Assembly: GCF_017315705.1 (NCBI RefSeq)
Contig: NZ_JAFLRF010000008.1
Location: forward strand, 124,001 to 188,000
Length of the DNA: 64,000 bases
Direction: 5' to 3'
Source: Trinickia mobilis
Lineage (GTDB): Bacteria > Pseudomonadota > Gammaproteobacteria > Burkholderiales > Burkholderiaceae
Shown here: piece after piece, positions 7,504 through 18,515 of the stretch
Position numbering within the stretch: position 1 is the first letter of the stretch
How the letters are laid out: each line of letters begins with the position of its first letter
Notes under the pieces: generated by a model
Told to the model about the DNA's origin: nothing
Seen by the model: only the letters and a program-made list of their open reading frames with translations
Databases searched by the model: none
Made by a program: the position numbers and the translations under genes

Positions 7504-10407
7504 TTACAGCGTACGCGCGACTTCCGTGACTTCGAACACCTCGAACTGATCGCCTTCGACGATATCGTTGAAGTTCTTGATCGACATACCGCACTCGAAG
7601 CCTTGGCGCACTTCCTTGACGTCGTCCTTGAAGCGCTTGAGCGAATCGAGCTCGCCCGTATGGATCACGACGTTGTTGCGCAGCACGCGCACCGACGACG
7701 AGCGCTTGACGACACCGTCCGTCACCATACAGCCCGCCACCGTGCCGACCTTCGGCACCTTGAAGACCTGGCGGACCTCGACCATGCCGGTCACGACTTC
7801 GCGCTTCTCCGGCGCCAGCATGCCCGACATCGCCGCCTTCACCTCATCCACGGCGTCGTAGATGATGTTGTAGTAGCGGATGTCGACACCGTTCGATTCC
7901 GCGAGCTTGCGGGCCTGCGCATCGGCGCGCGTATTGAAGCCGATGATGACCGCCTTCGAAGCCGTCGCGAGGTTGACGTCGTTTTCGCTGATGCCGCCGA
8001 CCGCGCCATGCACGACCTGCACGCGCACTTCGTCCGTCGACAGCTTGAGGAGCGCCTGCACCAGCGCTTCCTGCGAGCCCTGCACGTCGGCCTTGACGAT
8101 GAGCGGCAAGGTCTGCACTTCGCCTTCGCCCATCTGCTCGAGCATGCTTTCGAGCTTCGCGGCTTGCTGCTTCGCGAGCTTGACGTCGCGGAACTTGCCT
8201 TGACGGAACAGCGCGATTTCGCGCGCTTTGCGCTCGTCCGGCAACACGATGACCTCTTCGCCCGCTGCCGGCACTTCCGACATACCTTGAATTTCAACCG
8301 GAATCGACGGCCCTGCGGCCTTCGTCGCCTTGCCGGTTTCGTCGAGCATCGCGCGGACACGGCCGTAGGCGCTGCCCGCGAGCACGACGTCGCCGCGCGA
8401 GAGCGTGCCGGACTGCACGAGAATCGTTGCGACCGGACCCTTGCCCTTGTCGAGCTTCGCTTCGATCACGATGCCCTTGGCCGGCGCTTCGACCTGTGCC
8501 GTCAGTTCCAGCACTTCGGCTTGCAGCAGCACGTTTTCGAGCAGATCGTCGATGCCCGCGCCCGTCTTCGCCGACACCGGCACGAACGGCGAATCGCCGC
8601 CGTACTCTTCCGGCACGACGCCTTCGGCGACGAGCTCCTGCTTCACGCGCTCGGGGTTCGCTTCCGGCTTGTCGATCTTGTTGATCGCGACGACGATCGG
8701 CACGCCGCCCGCCTTCGCGTGGGCGATCGCTTCCTTCGTCTGCGGCATCACGCCGTCGTCGGCCGCAACCACGAGAATCACGATATCGGTCGCCTTCGCA
8801 CCGCGCGCACGCATTGCCGTGAACGCCTCGTGACCCGGCGTATCGAGGAACGTGATGACGCCGCGCGGCGTTTCCACGTGATACGCGCCGATGTGCTGCG
8901 TGATGCCGCCCGCTTCGCCCGCGGCAACCTTCGCGCGGCGGATGTAGTCGAGCAACGAGGTCTTGCCGTGGTCGACGTGACCCATCACGGTCACGACCGG
9001 CGGACGCGGCAGCTGCTCCGCATCGGTCGCTTCGCCTTCGACGAGCAGCGCTTCCGGATCGTCGAGCTTCGCCGCGACCGCATGGTGCCCGAGCTCTTCG
9101 ACGACGATCATCGCCGTTTCCTGGTCGAGCACCTGGTTGATGGTAACCATCTGCCCGAGCTTCATCATCACCTTGATGACTTCCGAAGCCTTGACCGACA
9201 TCTTGTGCGCAAGATCGGCAACCGTGACCGTTTCCGGCACGTGCACTTCGCGGATGATCGGCTCGGTTGGCGCCTGGAATGACGTAGCCGCTTCCTGATG
9301 CTTGCCACGGCCCTTCGGGCCGCCGCGCCAGCCGCGGTCGACGCCGCCGCTGGTGTCGCCGCGCGTCTTGATGCCGCGGCGCTTCGCAGCGTCGTCCTGC
9401 CAGTTGCCGCCCTTGCCTGCACCCGGTTTCTTCTTGTCGCCGGCCGACGGGGCCGACGGCGTCGCCGCCGCCGGCGCCGCCGCTGCGGGCTTCTTGGCCG
9501 GACGCGAGGCAGCTTCGCCTGCCGGACGCGCGGGCTTGTGCAGCGTGCCCTTGGCTTCGGCGGTCTTCGCAGCCGCCGCTTCCGCCGGCTTCGCCGCAGG
9601 TGCGGGCTCGGGCGCCTTCACTTGCGCCTTGCGCGGCGTGCTCATCATTTCGCGGATCGCGCGCGCTTCGGCTTCCGCCGCTGCACGGCGTTTGCTGATT
9701 TCTTCCTGCTCCGCACGCGCCTTTTCGGCAGCGACGCGCGCCGCATCCTCGGCCTTCTTAGCCGCTTCGCGCTGCGCCGCGCGCTCCGCTGCCGCGCGCT
9801 CTTCGTCGTCGACAGACGAACGCTCGGCCGCCTCGGCCTGCTCGCGAGCCGCTGCTTCGGCGACCGCTGCCGCGCGCTTCTTCGCGGCTTCTTCTTCCTG
9901 GCGGCGACGCTCCGCTTCAGCCGCGCTTTCGCGGGCCTGACGTTCGGCTTCTTCGAGCGCGAGACGCTCCTGGCGCTCCTTCAATTCCTGCGCCTGCATC
10001 TCGAGCAGCTCGGCCTCGCGGCGCGCTTCTTCCTCGCGACGCTGCAGTTCGGCCTCGTCGGCCTCCGTCGCATGATTCGATGCTTCCACGCCTTGTTCCG
10101 CGGTCTCGTCGCGCTTGACGAACACGCGCTTCTTGCGCACCTCGACTTGAATGGTGCGAGCCTTGCCCGTCGCGTCGGATTGCTTGATTTCCGACGTGTG
10201 CCGTTTGGTCAGCGTGATCTTGCGCTTGTCCGCGTCGGTCGAGCCGTGTGACTTGCGCAAATGGTCGAGCAGACGCGACTTGTCCGTCTCGGACAAGACG
10301 TCGTCTTCGCTCGCTTTCTGTACGCCGGCCGCCTGGAGCTGCTCGAGCAGCACGCCAGCAGGCATTTTGAGTTCCGCGGCAAATTGGGCTACGTTGTTAC
10401 TCGCCAT
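7504..10407 (-). CDS. infB: Translation initiation factor IF-2
   Basis: A 967-residue IF-2 that delivers initiator fMet-tRNA to the 30S subunit. Order of parts: IF2_N domain (about 1-60, ending [13 protein letters not shown]); a long Glu/Ala/Arg-rich, probably helical linker (about 85-245); a Pro/Ala-rich segment; a second IF2_N-like unit ([20 protein letters not shown]); then the GTPase domain with G1 GHVDHGKTS near residue 475, [11 protein letters not shown] and NKID, and the C-terminal domains ending in [10 protein letters not shown]. The length fits betaproteobacterial IF-2. It lies 126 bp downstream of nusA, co-directional. Confidence 0.97.
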   Translation of the reverse strand: MASNNVAQFAAELKMPAGVLLEQLQAAGVQKASEDDVLSETDKSRLLDHLRKSHGSTDADKRKITLTKRHTSEIKQSDATGKARTIQVEVRKKRVFVKRDETAEQGVEASNHATEADEAELQRREEEARREAELLEMQAQELKERQERLALEEAERQARESAAEAERRRQEEEAAKKRAAAVAEAAAREQAEAAERSSVDDEERAAAERAAQREAAKKAEDAARVAAEKARAEQEEISKRRAAAEAEARAIREMMSTPRKAQVKAPEPAPAAKPAEAAAAKTAEAKGTLHKPARPAGEAASRPAKKPAAAAPAAATPSAPSAGDKKKPGAGKGGNWQDDAAKRRGIKTRGDTSGGVDRGWRGGPKGRGKHQEAATSFQAPTEPIIREVHVPETVTVADLAHKMSVKASEVIKVMMKLGQMVTINQVLDQETAMIVVEELGHHAVAAKLDDPEALLVEGEATDAEQLPRPPVVTVMGHVDHGKTSLLDYIRRAKVAAGEAGGITQHIGAYHVETPRGVITFLDTPGHEAFTAMRARGAKATDIVILVVAADDGVMPQTKEAIAHAKAGGVPIVVAINKIDKPEANPERVKQELVAEGVVPEEYGGDSPFVPVSAKTGAGIDDLLENVLLQAEVLELTAQVEAPAKGIVIEAKLDKGKGPVATILVQSGTLSRGDVVLAGSAYGRVRAMLDETGKATKAAGPSIPVEIQGMSEVPAAGEEVIVLPDERKAREIALFRQGKFRDVKLAKQQAAKLESMLEQMGEGEVQTLPLIVKADVQGSQEALVQALLKLSTDEVRVQVVHGAVGGISENDVNLATASKAVIIGFNTRADAQARKLAESNGVDIRYYNIIYDAVDEVKAAMSGMLAPEKREVVTGMVEVRQVFKVPKVGTVAGCMVTDGVVKRSSSVRVLRNNVVIHTGELDSLKRFKDDVKEVRQGFECGMSIKNFNDIVEGDQFEVFEVTEVARTL

Positions 10408-10533
10408 TCATTCCTCTTAGTGCAAGGACCGATTCCTTGCGGTTAGCATCGGGTCATGCGGCCAGCGGGCCGCCATCAAATCAGTGCGCCATGGTCATTT
10501 CTCTCAAGAAAAGGCCGGGCTGTTCCAAGATCT

Positions 10534-12009
10534 TCATTGGAACCAGTGTTCGCGTGCTTTCATGATCAGCGTCTTCGCTACTTCCTCATCCATTCCCGTC
10601 ATCTCGACCAGCTCGTCGACCGCCAGCTCGGCGAGGTCGTCGCGCGTCTGAATCCGGTGCTCGGCCAGCTTGGCGAGCAGGTCGGCATCCACGCCGTCCA
10701 GGCTCATCAGATCCAGCGTGACGTTTTCGACCCTTTCTTCGTTCGCGATCGCCATCGTCAGCAATGCATCGCGCGCGCGGTTGCGCAGTTCGTGGACGGT
10801 GTCTTCGTCGAACGCTTCGATTTCGAGCATCTCGTTGAGCGGCACGTAGGCGATCTCTTCGAGACTCGTGAAGCCCTCGTCGATCAGGATGTCGGCGACT
10901 TCTTCGTCGACGTCGAGGCGCGCCATGAACAGATCGCGCAGCTCGCCACGCTCCTGGTTCTGCTTCTGCGCGGACTCGTCCGGCGTCATGATGTTGATCT
11001 GCCAGCCGGTGAGTTCGCTGGCAAGACGCACGTTCTGGCCGCTGCGGCCGATCGCGACCGCCAGCTCGTTTTCGTCCACGACGACGTCCATCGAATGCTT
11101 CTCTTCATCGACGACGATCGACTGGACGGCTGCCGGCGCGAGCGCGCCGATGACGAACTGGGCGGGATCCTCCGACCATAGCACGATGTCGACGTTTTCG
11201 CCACCGAGCTCATTCCTCACAGCCTGCACGCGCGAGCCGCGGATGCCGACGCAGGTGCCGATCGGATCGATGCGCTTGTCGTACGCGATCACGCCGATCT
11301 TCGCGCGCACGCCAGGGTCGCGCGCCGCCGCCTTGATCTCGAGCAGGCCCTGCTCGATCTCCGGCACTTCCATTTCGAAGAGCTTCATCAGGAACTCGGG
11401 CGCCGTGCGCGACAGCTCGATCTGCGGACCACGCGCGGTACGATCGACCTTCGCGATATAGGCGCGCACGCGGTCGCCCACGCGCAGGTTTTCCTTCGGA
11501 ATCAACTGGTCGCGGCGCAGCAGCGCTTCGACGCGGCCCGACTCGACGACGAAATTGCCCTTGTCGAGACGCTTGACCGTGCCGGTCATGATTTTTTCGC
11601 CGCGCTCGAGGAAGTCGCTCAGGATCTGCTCGCGCTCGGCATCGCGCACCTTCTGCAAGATCACCTGCTTGGCGGCCTGCGCACCGATGCGGCCGAATTC
11701 GATCGACGGGACCGGATCTTCGATGTAGTCGTCGACTTGCGCATCCGGCTGCTGCTCGCGCGCTTCGAACAGCAGGATTTCCTGATCCGGCTCCTGCAGG
11801 CCTGCTTCGTCCGGCACGACGCGCCAGCGGCGGTACGTTTCGTGCTCGCCGCTTTCACGGTCGATATGGACGCGGATATCCACGTCTTCTTCGAAGAGCT
11901 TCTTGGTGGCCGAGGCGAGAGCCGCTTCGAGCGCAGCGAACACCACATCCTTATTGACGTTCTTTTCGCGTGCCAGCGCATCCACCAGCATCAACACTTC
12001 GCGACTCAT
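10534..12009 (-). CDS. nusA: Transcription termination/antitermination factor NusA
   Basis: A 491-residue protein that binds RNA polymerase and modulates pausing, termination and antitermination. Order: N-terminal polymerase-binding domain (1-130), S1 domain (about 135-200, [14 protein letters not shown]), KH domains ([18 protein letters not shown] and [16 protein letters not shown]), then two helix-hairpin-helix acidic repeats at the C-terminus. Its ATG overlaps the rimP stop as ATGA, indicating translational coupling. It starts [18 protein letters not shown], the usual family start. Confidence 0.97.
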   Translation of the reverse strand: MSREVLMLVDALAREKNVNKDVVFAALEAALASATKKLFEEDVDIRVHIDRESGEHETYRRWRVVPDEAGLQEPDQEILLFEAREQQPDAQVDDYIEDPVPSIEFGRIGAQAAKQVILQKVRDAEREQILSDFLERGEKIMTGTVKRLDKGNFVVESGRVEALLRRDQLIPKENLRVGDRVRAYIAKVDRTARGPQIELSRTAPEFLMKLFEMEVPEIEQGLLEIKAAARDPGVRAKIGVIAYDKRIDPIGTCVGIRGSRVQAVRNELGGENVDIVLWSEDPAQFVIGALAPAAVQSIVVDEEKHSMDVVVDENELAVAIGRSGQNVRLASELTGWQINIMTPDESAQKQNQERGELRDLFMARLDVDEEVADILIDEGFTSLEEIAYVPLNEMLEIEAFDEDTVHELRNRARDALLTMAIANEERVENVTLDLMSLDGVDADLLAKLAEHRIQTRDDLAELAVDELVEMTGMDEEVAKTLIMKAREHWFQ

Positions 12010-12464
12010 TGTTTGCGGCTCCTAAAGTCAACGTGCGGGACGAGGCGCGCTTTATCGATATCCGCCAGCGTGAAATCGAGCATTGCGCCGCCTTCCTTCC
12101 CTTCAAATTCCAAACCGATCGTTTCGCCGTTCGGCGCATGCAGGATGCCCCGGTACGATTTGCGCCCGTCCAACGGCTTCTTCAATGTAATGACTGCCTC
12201 GCTGCCCGCGAAGCGTTCGAAATCCGCCAGTTTCTTGAGCGGACGATCGAGCCCCGGCGACGATACTTCGAGCCGCTCGTAATCGATGTTTTCGACGGTC
12301 AGAACGTGCTGGAGCTGACGCGTGACTTTTTCGCAGTCTTCGATCGCGATGCCGGACGGCTGGTCAATATAGACGCAGAGCATGCCGCGCCCGGTGCGCT
12401 CGAGATCGACCAGCTCGTAGCCCAAGCCCGAGACCGTGGTTTCTATCAGTTCCGTCAGTTGCAC
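12006..12464 (-). CDS. rimP: Ribosome maturation factor RimP
   Basis: A 152-residue 30S assembly factor. The start is GTG, chosen because AGAGGG lies just upstream and because it gives the family N-terminus ([20 protein letters not shown]) and length. The conserved segment [10 protein letters not shown] lies in the middle, and the C-terminal SH3-like domain carries the [10 protein letters not shown] stretch. It is the first gene of the rimP-nusA-infB unit; a promoter and a terminator-like hairpin lie in the 250 bp upstream. Confidence 0.94.
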   Translation of the reverse strand: MQLTELIETTVSGLGYELVDLERTGRGMLCVYIDQPSGIAIEDCEKVTRQLQHVLTVENIDYERLEVSSPGLDRPLKKLADFERFAGSEAVITLKKPLDGRKSYRGILHAPNGETIGLEFEGKEGGAMLDFTLADIDKARLVPHVDFRSRKQ

Positions 12465-12582
12465 AGTGCCCTCTAAGGTGTACGCGCACAGCCCTCGCCC
12501 GTTTGCGTTCCACCTTCGGGCCGCGCGCCAAGCCGGCGCACGGAATTGGTGTGTGCGACTCGAGGTGCCGAACCGTACCAGC

Positions 12583-12614
12583 AAAAAAAAATGGGCTTCA
12601 CGCCCATCTTTTTC
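12583..12614 (-). terminator. Terminator-like hairpin in the rimP leader
   Basis: On the minus strand ATGGGC, loop GTGAA, GCCCAT is followed by nine T residues and preceded by G and five A residues, so the stem can extend through A-U pairs to about 12 bp. It lies downstream of a strong promoter and about 120 bp before the rimP GTG, with no gene between. It would end a transcript of about 130 nt or act as an attenuator. No gene on the plus strand could use it. Confidence 0.75.
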
Positions 12615-12715
12615 TTACCGGTGGTCGCACCTGAGCCGCACGTTGATGCCACCTTATTGTTGCCAAGTCAGTGACAAACCGCAGTGACCAAGCCTAATGC
12701 CGCACGCCCAGCGAC
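12583..12715 (-). ncRNA. Putative leader RNA or small RNA upstream of rimP
   Basis: The interval between the predicted rimP promoter and the terminator-like hairpin would give an RNA of about 130 nt. It has no reading frame of note, no tRNA T-loop or CCA and no recognised family motif. The heptamer GTGCGGC occurs twice within it. Other bacteria have regulatory leaders or tRNA genes ahead of rimP-nusA, which makes a leader role plausible. Existence of the RNA is inferred, not shown. Confidence 0.4.
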
Positions 12716-12721
12716 TCCGCG

Positions 12722-12749
12722 ATTGTAGCATTTTTCGGTACGAACGCAA
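12722..12749 (-). promoter_or_regulatory. Promoter of the rimP-nusA-infB operon
   Basis: On the minus strand TTGCGT and TACAAT are 16 bp apart (17 if TTTGCG is taken as -35), and TGC precedes the -10, making it extended. Transcription would start near 12715, about 250 nt ahead of the rimP start codon. Confidence 0.72.
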
Positions 12750-12766
12750 ACCGCTAGACGTCGTCG

Positions 12767-12827
12767 AGCGCGCTTATGGCTTGATTTCGCAGCATGTTTC
12801 GCTGGGCAAACAAGCCATAAGCGCGCT
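12767..12827. repeat. Perfect 17-bp inverted repeat between rluB and rimP
   Basis: AGCGCGCTTATGGCTTG (12767-12783) and its exact reverse complement (12811-12827) flank a 27-base loop. The plus-strand end runs into TTTT. It starts 57 bp after the rluB stop and ends before the rimP promoter, so it may protect or end the rluB mRNA, or be a remnant of a small repeat element. Confidence 0.85.
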
Positions 12828-12883
12828 TTTGCGTTGGCAACGCGCGGACCGAGACAGCCCCGGCCACGCGTCGAATTTGCCGC

Positions 12884-14617
12884 TTACCGCCCGCGCGAAC
12901 GATTACGCGACATCGGACGCTGACCGCCGCGATTGCCGCCGGTGCCGCCCGTGTTTGCGCCACCGCCGGCCCGGTTGGCATTCGGGCCGCGGTTGCCGCC
13001 CGGCGCGCTATTGCCGCTGGCGTTGCCGCCCGACGCGCGCTTGCCTGCGCCCGTCGGCGCACGGTTGCCATCGACGTCACGTCGGCCGCCCGAGTTCGGA
13101 CCGCGGCTGCCGCTGCGATCGCCATAACCGCCGCTGCCGCCGCCGAAGCCGCCCGCCCCGCCGCCGAACCCGCCGCCGAACCCGCGAGCCGCGCCGCGCC
13201 GGCCGCCGCCCCGCTGCGGCTGGTCGAAGCGGCCATGAGCGGTGAGCACCGGCTCGCGGTTGATGAAGCCCATCGACGTTTGCATCGGGTCCGGCTGACG
13301 GCGCTCGGACGCCTGATTGCGGCCGCCCTTCTCTTCGCTCGGCGCCTTCAACCCCACCGACGCCATCAGGCTGCGCACCTGATTGTCCTCGAGTTCTTCC
13401 CAGCGGCCGCGCTTCAAGCCGCGCGGCAGCAGGATCGGGCCGTGACGCGTGCGGATCAGGCGGCTCACCATCAGCCCGACCGCCTCGAACATCCGCCGCA
13501 CTTCGCGATTACGCCCTTCGGCGAGCGCCACGTGATACCAGTGGTTCGTGCCCTCGCCGCCGCCGTCGCTGATGCGCAGGAAGTTCGCCGGACCGTCTTC
13601 GAGCTCGACGCCGTGCAAAAGCTTCTGCCGCGAGCCTTCGGTCAGCTCGCCGACCACGCGCACCGCGTATTCGCGCTCCACGCTATAGCGCGGATGCATG
13701 AAGCGGTTCGCGAGGTCGCCCGAAGTCGTCAGCATCAAAAGACCTTCGGTGTTGAAGTCGAGGCGGCCGACCGCGAGCCACTTGGCGGTCTTCATCGGCG
13801 GCAGCTTGTCGAACACCGACGGACGCCCTTCCGGGTCCGCGTGGCTGACGATCTCACCCGTCGGCTTGTGATACAGGAGGACGCGAGGCGGCTTGGTCTG
13901 CAGCTTGCGCTTGACCGGCTTGCCATTGATGCGGACCTGGTCGGTCGGCATGATGCGCTGGCCGATATGCGCCGGCTCGCCGTTCACCGACACGCGGCCG
14001 GCGACGATCAGCTCTTCCATCTCGCGGCGCGAGCCCATGCCGGCTTCGGCGAGCACCTTGTGCAGTTTCGGCGCGTCGTCGTCCGGCGACAGGATGCGCT
14101 TTTGCTCCGCCTGGCGGCCGCGGCGCAGCATCGGCGCGCGCACGCCGCCCGTGCTGCTGTTGTCGGCATCGAAAGCCGGCGACGTGACGTAGGAGAACAG
14201 GTCGTCCTGGGTGGCGGCGCCTGCGTCGGCCGGGGCGTTCGCACGCTTGTTCTGGCGGCCGTCTTCGCGCTTGGCGCCGGCCTGTTTGCGCGGGCCTTTT
14301 GCGCCGGCTTCCTTGCGCGGCGCGCGCACCTGGGCGACGACCTCGCCGTCCGGCGGCGTTTCAGCAGCGGCGCCCGCAGGCTGACCCGCCGCGTTTTCCA
14401 CGCCCTTCGTCTTCGCCGCCGCTCGGCGGCGTGCGATCAGGCTGCGCGGACCGCGTCGCAGGCCGCGGCGCGGCCGATCTTCGTCGCCGGCTTCCGCGCC
14501 AGGCGCAGTGCGCTCGATTTCGCTGGACGACGCCTGGTGCTCTTGGGCGTCGTCGCGGCGCGCAGCTTCAACAGCGTGCCCGGATTCAGGCAAATCGGTG
14601 TCGTGGGTATTAGTCAA
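12884..14617 (-). CDS. rluB: 23S rRNA pseudouridine(2605) synthase RluB, with long extensions
   Basis: About 577 residues, roughly twice E. coli RluB. Layout: a charged, low-complexity N-terminal extension (about 1-180), an S4 domain (about 185-235), the pseudouridine synthase domain with catalytic Asp287 in [10 protein letters not shown], then a C-terminal tail rich in Gly, Asn and Arg (many GGG and RG steps). The start is taken as TTG because TTGAGG lies correctly spaced upstream; an ATG 33 bases further upstream has no ribosome binding site but cannot be excluded. It follows scpB closely. The extensions resemble RNA-binding disordered tails known in betaproteobacterial homologues. Confidence 0.92.
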   Translation of the reverse strand: MTNTHDTDLPESGHAVEAARRDDAQEHQASSSEIERTAPGAEAGDEDRPRRGLRRGPRSLIARRRAAAKTKGVENAAGQPAGAAAETPPDGEVVAQVRAPRKEAGAKGPRKQAGAKREDGRQNKRANAPADAGAATQDDLFSYVTSPAFDADNSSTGGVRAPMLRRGRQAEQKRILSPDDDAPKLHKVLAEAGMGSRREMEELIVAGRVSVNGEPAHIGQRIMPTDQVRINGKPVKRKLQTKPPRVLLYHKPTGEIVSHADPEGRPSVFDKLPPMKTAKWLAVGRLDFNTEGLLMLTTSGDLANRFMHPRYSVEREYAVRVVGELTEGSRQKLLHGVELEDGPANFLRISDGGGEGTNHWYHVALAEGRNREVRRMFEAVGLMVSRLIRTRHGPILLPRGLKRGRWEELEDNQVRSLMASVGLKAPSEEKGGRNQASERRQPDPMQTSMGFINREPVLTAHGRFDQPQRGGGRRGAARGFGGGFGGGAGGFGGGSGGYGDRSGSRGPNSGGRRDVDGNRAPTGAGKRASGGNASGNSAPGGNRGPNANRAGGGANTGGTGGNRGGQRPMSRNRSRGR

Positions 14618-14677
14618 AACAACCTCAAGTGTCAGGTCGCGCGCGCCCATTGCGGGCGCGGCTGGTGTTCGGTCACG

Positions 14678-15670
14678 TCAAGCGCTGCGCGACGCGGCTT
14701 CGTCGTCGGTGAATACGCTTGCGTCCTGCGCGCCGTCACTCCGATCCTCGGGATCGTCGTGCGTCACACGCGTCGGGTTCGGCTCGAAGGCCCGCTCTGT
14801 TTCGTGGAGCGAGCTCGAGTCATGCGTCGGTCCTGCCAAATCGGCCGTCGCTCGATTTGCGCCATCTGCCTGCAGCTCGGTGCGCGCTGCGGCGCTCCCG
14901 GCTTGCAGTTCAACGTTTGCTTCTGCGTCGAGCGGTTCGCGCTCGGCGGTGATTTCGTCACGCTCGACCGGTGCGGCGGCGTTCGAATGTGCATCGGGTA
15001 AGTCGTGCGGGCCTTGCCCGGCTTCAGCGGCCGGCTCGCCGTCGCCATGAGCGGCGGCCGCCACGTCGGCTTCGCCGTTGACCACGGCAGGCGCGCTTGC
15101 CTCGCCGTCCGCAAACTCGATCGCGTGCTGCACCAGCAGATTCTCTTCGATCCCGGCAGCCGGATCGTCAAGCGCGGGCAACTCATCGAGCGCCTTCAAG
15201 CCGAGATCGTCGAGAAACTGCTTGGTCGTCGCGTAAAGCGCCGGACGGCCGGGCACGTCGCGGTGCCCGATCACTTCGATCCAGTTGCGGTCCTCGAGCT
15301 GCTTCACGACCTGCGTATTGACCGTGACGCCGCGAATTTCTTCGATATCGCCGCGCGTTACCGGCTGCCGATATGCCACGATCGCGAGCGTCTCGAGCAC
15401 CGCGCGCGAATATTTCGGCGGCTTCTCGGGATGCAGGCGATCCAGATAGGACCGCATCGCAGGCTTGCTTTGAAAGCGCCAGCCGGACGCCAGTCCGACA
15501 AGCTCGACGCCGCGCCCCGACCAATCCAGCTGCAGGTCTTCGAGCAACGTGCGTACGGTATCTGCCGACACGCCGTCGGCAAAGAGCTTGCGCATATCAC
15601 CGATTTTCAGCGGCTCCTGCGCGCAAATCAAAGCAGTCTCGAGGACGATCTTCGCCTCTTGGGTATTCAT
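14678..15670 (-). CDS. scpB: SMC-Scp complex subunit ScpB
   Basis: A 330-residue protein. The first 180 residues are the double winged-helix ScpB core ([58 protein letters not shown]). ScpB works with ScpA and SMC in chromosome compaction and segregation. The remaining 150 residues are an acidic, Ala/Glu/Asp-rich extension without a recognised domain. The start ATG gives MNTQEAK, which is usual for the family. No scpA is visible immediately upstream; the next gene on this strand is an aminotransferase 240 bp away. Confidence 0.94.
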   Translation of the reverse strand: MNTQEAKIVLETALICAQEPLKIGDMRKLFADGVSADTVRTLLEDLQLDWSGRGVELVGLASGWRFQSKPAMRSYLDRLHPEKPPKYSRAVLETLAIVAYRQPVTRGDIEEIRGVTVNTQVVKQLEDRNWIEVIGHRDVPGRPALYATTKQFLDDLGLKALDELPALDDPAAGIEENLLVQHAIEFADGEASAPAVVNGEADVAAAAHGDGEPAAEAGQGPHDLPDAHSNAAAPVERDEITAEREPLDAEANVELQAGSAAARTELQADGANRATADLAGPTHDSSSLHETERAFEPNPTRVTHDDPEDRSDGAQDASVFTDDEAASRSA

Positions 15671-15909
15671 GCAGCTAGGCCAGACCCTGTGGTCACTGGA
15701 CCGGATCAAACAGACGATATGGAACTGAAGACGCGCTCGCCCGATTTTGATCGGTCATATTGATGGGAGCACGGACCGGGGGGTGGCGAATCGTACCGCT
15801 ATCAAGCCAAACCCAGCCGGACGGAGCAGCGAAATTCCGAGAAGGAACCGCGTGACTGAACGCAATCTTACGCAAAAATATTCGGTGCGTAAAGAACGGC
15901 GCCCGCGGT

Positions 15910-17121
15910 TCATCTCCTTGCAAGGAAGCGGCGTAATCGCTCGACACCTTGATCGAGACGCGCCGGATCGCACGCATAGCACCAGCGCACGAATCCCTCG
16001 CCTTCCGAGCCGAACGCGCTGCCGGGCGCCAATCCCAGGCCGACCTCGCGCACGAGAGCCTTGCAAAGATCGAGACTGTGCTCGGCGCCAGGCAGCGAGA
16101 AGAACAGGTACATCGCGCCAGGCGGCGCTTTTACGTCGATGCCCGGAATCTGCGCGAGCGCGCTCACGAGATGGTCGCGCGACGCCCGCAGGCTCGCGGC
16201 GAGCTCCGCCGCGAAACGCTCGCCCTCTTTCACCGCCACGACGCCGGCCTGCTGTACGAACGCCGGCGCGCATGACGTGTTGTATTCGACGAGCTTGGAG
16301 AGATCGTCCATGAGCACGCTGGGCGCCACGATCCAGCCGAGCCGCCAGCCGGTCATCAGCCAGGTCTTGGAAAATGAATTGACGCAAATCACACGTTCGT
16401 CGCGTCCGCCAAGATCGAGGAACGACGGTGCGCTGCGCGGCGTACCGCCGCCATCGGTATGCGTACCGCCGTAGTAAAGCCGTTCGTAGACCTCGTCCGC
16501 GACGATCCAGATGCCATGGCGGCGACAGTGCTCGAGCACGGCGCGCTGTTCATCGCGCGTCATCACCCAGCCGGTCGGGTTGTTCGGCGAGTTCAGCATC
16601 AGGAGCCGCGTATCGGGCGTCAGGGCGGCAAGCAGGCGTTCGACGTCGAGCGTCCAGCCCTGCCGGCCATACTCGAGCGACACGGTTTGAACGCCCGCGC
16701 CGAGGATCTTCGGAATCTCGACGAGATTCGGCCACAGCGGCGTCACGGCGACCACGCGGTCGCCCGCGCCGACGACCAACTGCGCCGCCAGCATCAAGGC
16801 ATTGACGCCGGCACTCGTAACCGCGACCTGTTCCGGCGACGTCTGGCCATGCAGCGCACTCACGTACCCGGCAAGCGCCTCGCGCAGCGGCGCGATGCCG
16901 AGGTTGTGCGTATAGAACGTGGCGCCGGCGGCGAGCGCCTCGCTCGCCGCGTCGCGGATGAACTTGGGCGTCACCCGGTCCGATTCGCCGAACCAGAAAG
17001 GCAGCACGTCGGCCACGCCGAAACCGGCGTTCGCCACCTCTCGGATCTGGGAGGGGCGCAGCGCCCGCACGGCATCGCGCGCGTTAGGCGCGCCGTGGCG
17101 GATCTGATCTGTCTCGCTCAT
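15910..17121 (-). CDS. PLP-dependent aminotransferase (class I/II)
   Basis: A 403-residue fold-type I aminotransferase. Lys252 in NSFSKTWLMTGWRLGW is the probable PLP lysine. The NNPTG motif (180-184) and the PLP-contacting Asp209 in IVADEVYERLYY are present, and a C-terminal Arg in the GFVRW segment would bind the substrate carboxylate. It resembles aspartate/alanine-type aminotransferases, but the amino acid used cannot be told. A LysR gene lies 88 bp upstream on the same strand and may regulate it. Confidence 0.9.
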   Translation of the reverse strand: MSETDQIRHGAPNARDAVRALRPSQIREVANAGFGVADVLPFWFGESDRVTPKFIRDAASEALAAGATFYTHNLGIAPLREALAGYVSALHGQTSPEQVAVTSAGVNALMLAAQLVVGAGDRVVAVTPLWPNLVEIPKILGAGVQTVSLEYGRQGWTLDVERLLAALTPDTRLLMLNSPNNPTGWVMTRDEQRAVLEHCRRHGIWIVADEVYERLYYGGTHTDGGGTPRSAPSFLDLGGRDERVICVNSFSKTWLMTGWRLGWIVAPSVLMDDLSKLVEYNTSCAPAFVQQAGVVAVKEGERFAAELAASLRASRDHLVSALAQIPGIDVKAPPGAMYLFFSLPGAEHSLDLCKALVREVGLGLAPGSAFGSEGEGFVRWCYACDPARLDQGVERLRRFLARR

Positions 17122-17209
17122 CGTGGGACGTCCTGTTGCAGGGAACATCGATACGAAAGTGTGCAGTGTAGCGCGCCGGACGAACGCATGCCTTAGCCCG
17201 GCGGGCCGC

Positions 17210-18112
17210 CTAGCCAAGATCCTCCGCCCGCACGGGGAGCTGCCGGATCAGGCCCCACACCGCCTCGGCCGCAGGCGAAAGCGAACGATCCCGGCGCCGC
17301 ACGAGCTCGACCGTGCGCTCCGCGCGCGGCAAAAGCGGCCGCGCGACGAGCGACGTCTCGGCGGGCACCGGCAGCGCGAGCCAAGGCAGCACGGTCGCGC
17401 CGACGCCCGCCTCGACGAGCCCGAACACGGTCGCCGTGAGCCCGGGCTCCTGAACGATATTTGCGCTCACGTGATGCTCGGCCAGCACGGCGTCGATCAG
17501 CGGCCGGCTGCCGGACGCGTGATCGAGCATCACGAGCCGCAGCCCTTCGAGCGCGCTCCAGGAGACGTCGGCATGCGCGGAAAGCGGATGATCGGCCCGG
17601 GCGACGAAGCAGAACGAATCCGTCATCAACGTTTCGCTGATCAGGTCCTCCGCGCCATGCGGCCCAATGATGACCCCAAAATCGACCTCGCCCGATTTGA
17701 CCTTGCGCACCACGTCGCTTTGCACGTCGTCGCGCAGACCGAGCGTGACGTACGGAAACTGCTTGCCGCACGTCGCGATGACTCGCGGCATCACCCGGCA
17801 AGCGACCGTCGGACTTGCCGCGACCACCACCCTGCCCCGCCGCTGCTCGCCGATCTCGCGAATTTCGCGCAGCGCCTCGTCGAGCTCACTCAACAGGCGC
17901 GACACGCTCGCAATCAGGTTCGTGCCGACATCGGTCAATTGCACTTCGCGCGTCGTGCGGTCAATCAGCTTAAGGCCGATCTCGTTTTCCAGCTCCCGCA
18001 CGCAGCGGCTCACGGCGGACTGCGTGAGTCCGATCTCATCGCCCGCGCGGCTGAAGCTTTCCTGACGCGCGACCTCGATAAACACGCGCAACTGCCGCAA
18101 GGTGACATTCAT
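17210..18112 (-). CDS. LysR family transcriptional regulator
   Basis: A 300-residue LysR regulator: N-terminal HTH (residues 1-60, with SFSRAGDEIGLTQSAVSRCV), linker helix, and a periplasmic-binding-protein-like effector domain from about 92 onward (GRVVVAASPTVACRVMP). It lies upstream of and co-directional with the aminotransferase, which may be its target. The effector is not deducible. Confidence 0.92.
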   Translation of the reverse strand: MNVTLRQLRVFIEVARQESFSRAGDEIGLTQSAVSRCVRELENEIGLKLIDRTTREVQLTDVGTNLIASVSRLLSELDEALREIREIGEQRRGRVVVAASPTVACRVMPRVIATCGKQFPYVTLGLRDDVQSDVVRKVKSGEVDFGVIIGPHGAEDLISETLMTDSFCFVARADHPLSAHADVSWSALEGLRLVMLDHASGSRPLIDAVLAEHHVSANIVQEPGLTATVFGLVEAGVGATVLPWLALPVPAETSLVARPLLPRAERTVELVRRRDRSLSPAAEAVWGLIRQLPVRAEDLG

Positions 18113-18515
18113 TTGCCCGCCTCATCAATGTGTGCCGTCGATGCAATTCTATTGCCAACCCGTCGAACTGGAACGTCAGCAGTTGTTTCTTGCGGCGCAA
18201 CAATCGGGCGCAGACGCACGTCTGGCGGGCCGACTGCACAAGATTGGTGATAGCCCTTATTTCCGCGATGGTCATTTTGGCGTCTTATACGCCCCTAGCT
18301 GACTTCCGTGTGGCCTTCTGCAAAGCGCCTTGGAGGCAGTCGCAAAGCAGATGGCACGCTTCGTGCGTTGATGGGCGCACCGGCCGGCGCCGCCCGCGGT
18401 TCGATGACTGATCGACCGCCGCGGTCTGCCTCGGCCCCTGGCACCCGGTTACGGGTGCATCGAGAGTGCGCGGCGCGGGGCAGCGCACCGGAGTTAGCTT
18501 CGCTGAGGTGAGGAC
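18113..18515. other. 403-bp intergenic region with one clear hairpin
   Basis: No convincing gene is seen here. A perfect 7-bp stem (GCACCCG, loop GTTA, CGGGTGC) lies at 18441-18458, about 57 bp before the transposase-like gene. The left part should hold the LysR promoter, but no good -35/-10 pair stands out. Confidence 0.5.

Noticed and set aside
7501-9282. 593-codon plus-strand open frame opposite infB
   Set aside because: His/Arg/Leu-rich shadow of the IF-2 GTPase domain.
12583-12715. tRNA gene ahead of rimP, as with metY in E. coli
   Set aside because: No acceptor stem, T-loop or CCA-compatible end can be drawn.
15693-15758. 21-codon upstream frame before scpB
   Set aside because: No ribosome binding site, no attenuator-like codon run and no hairpin next to it.
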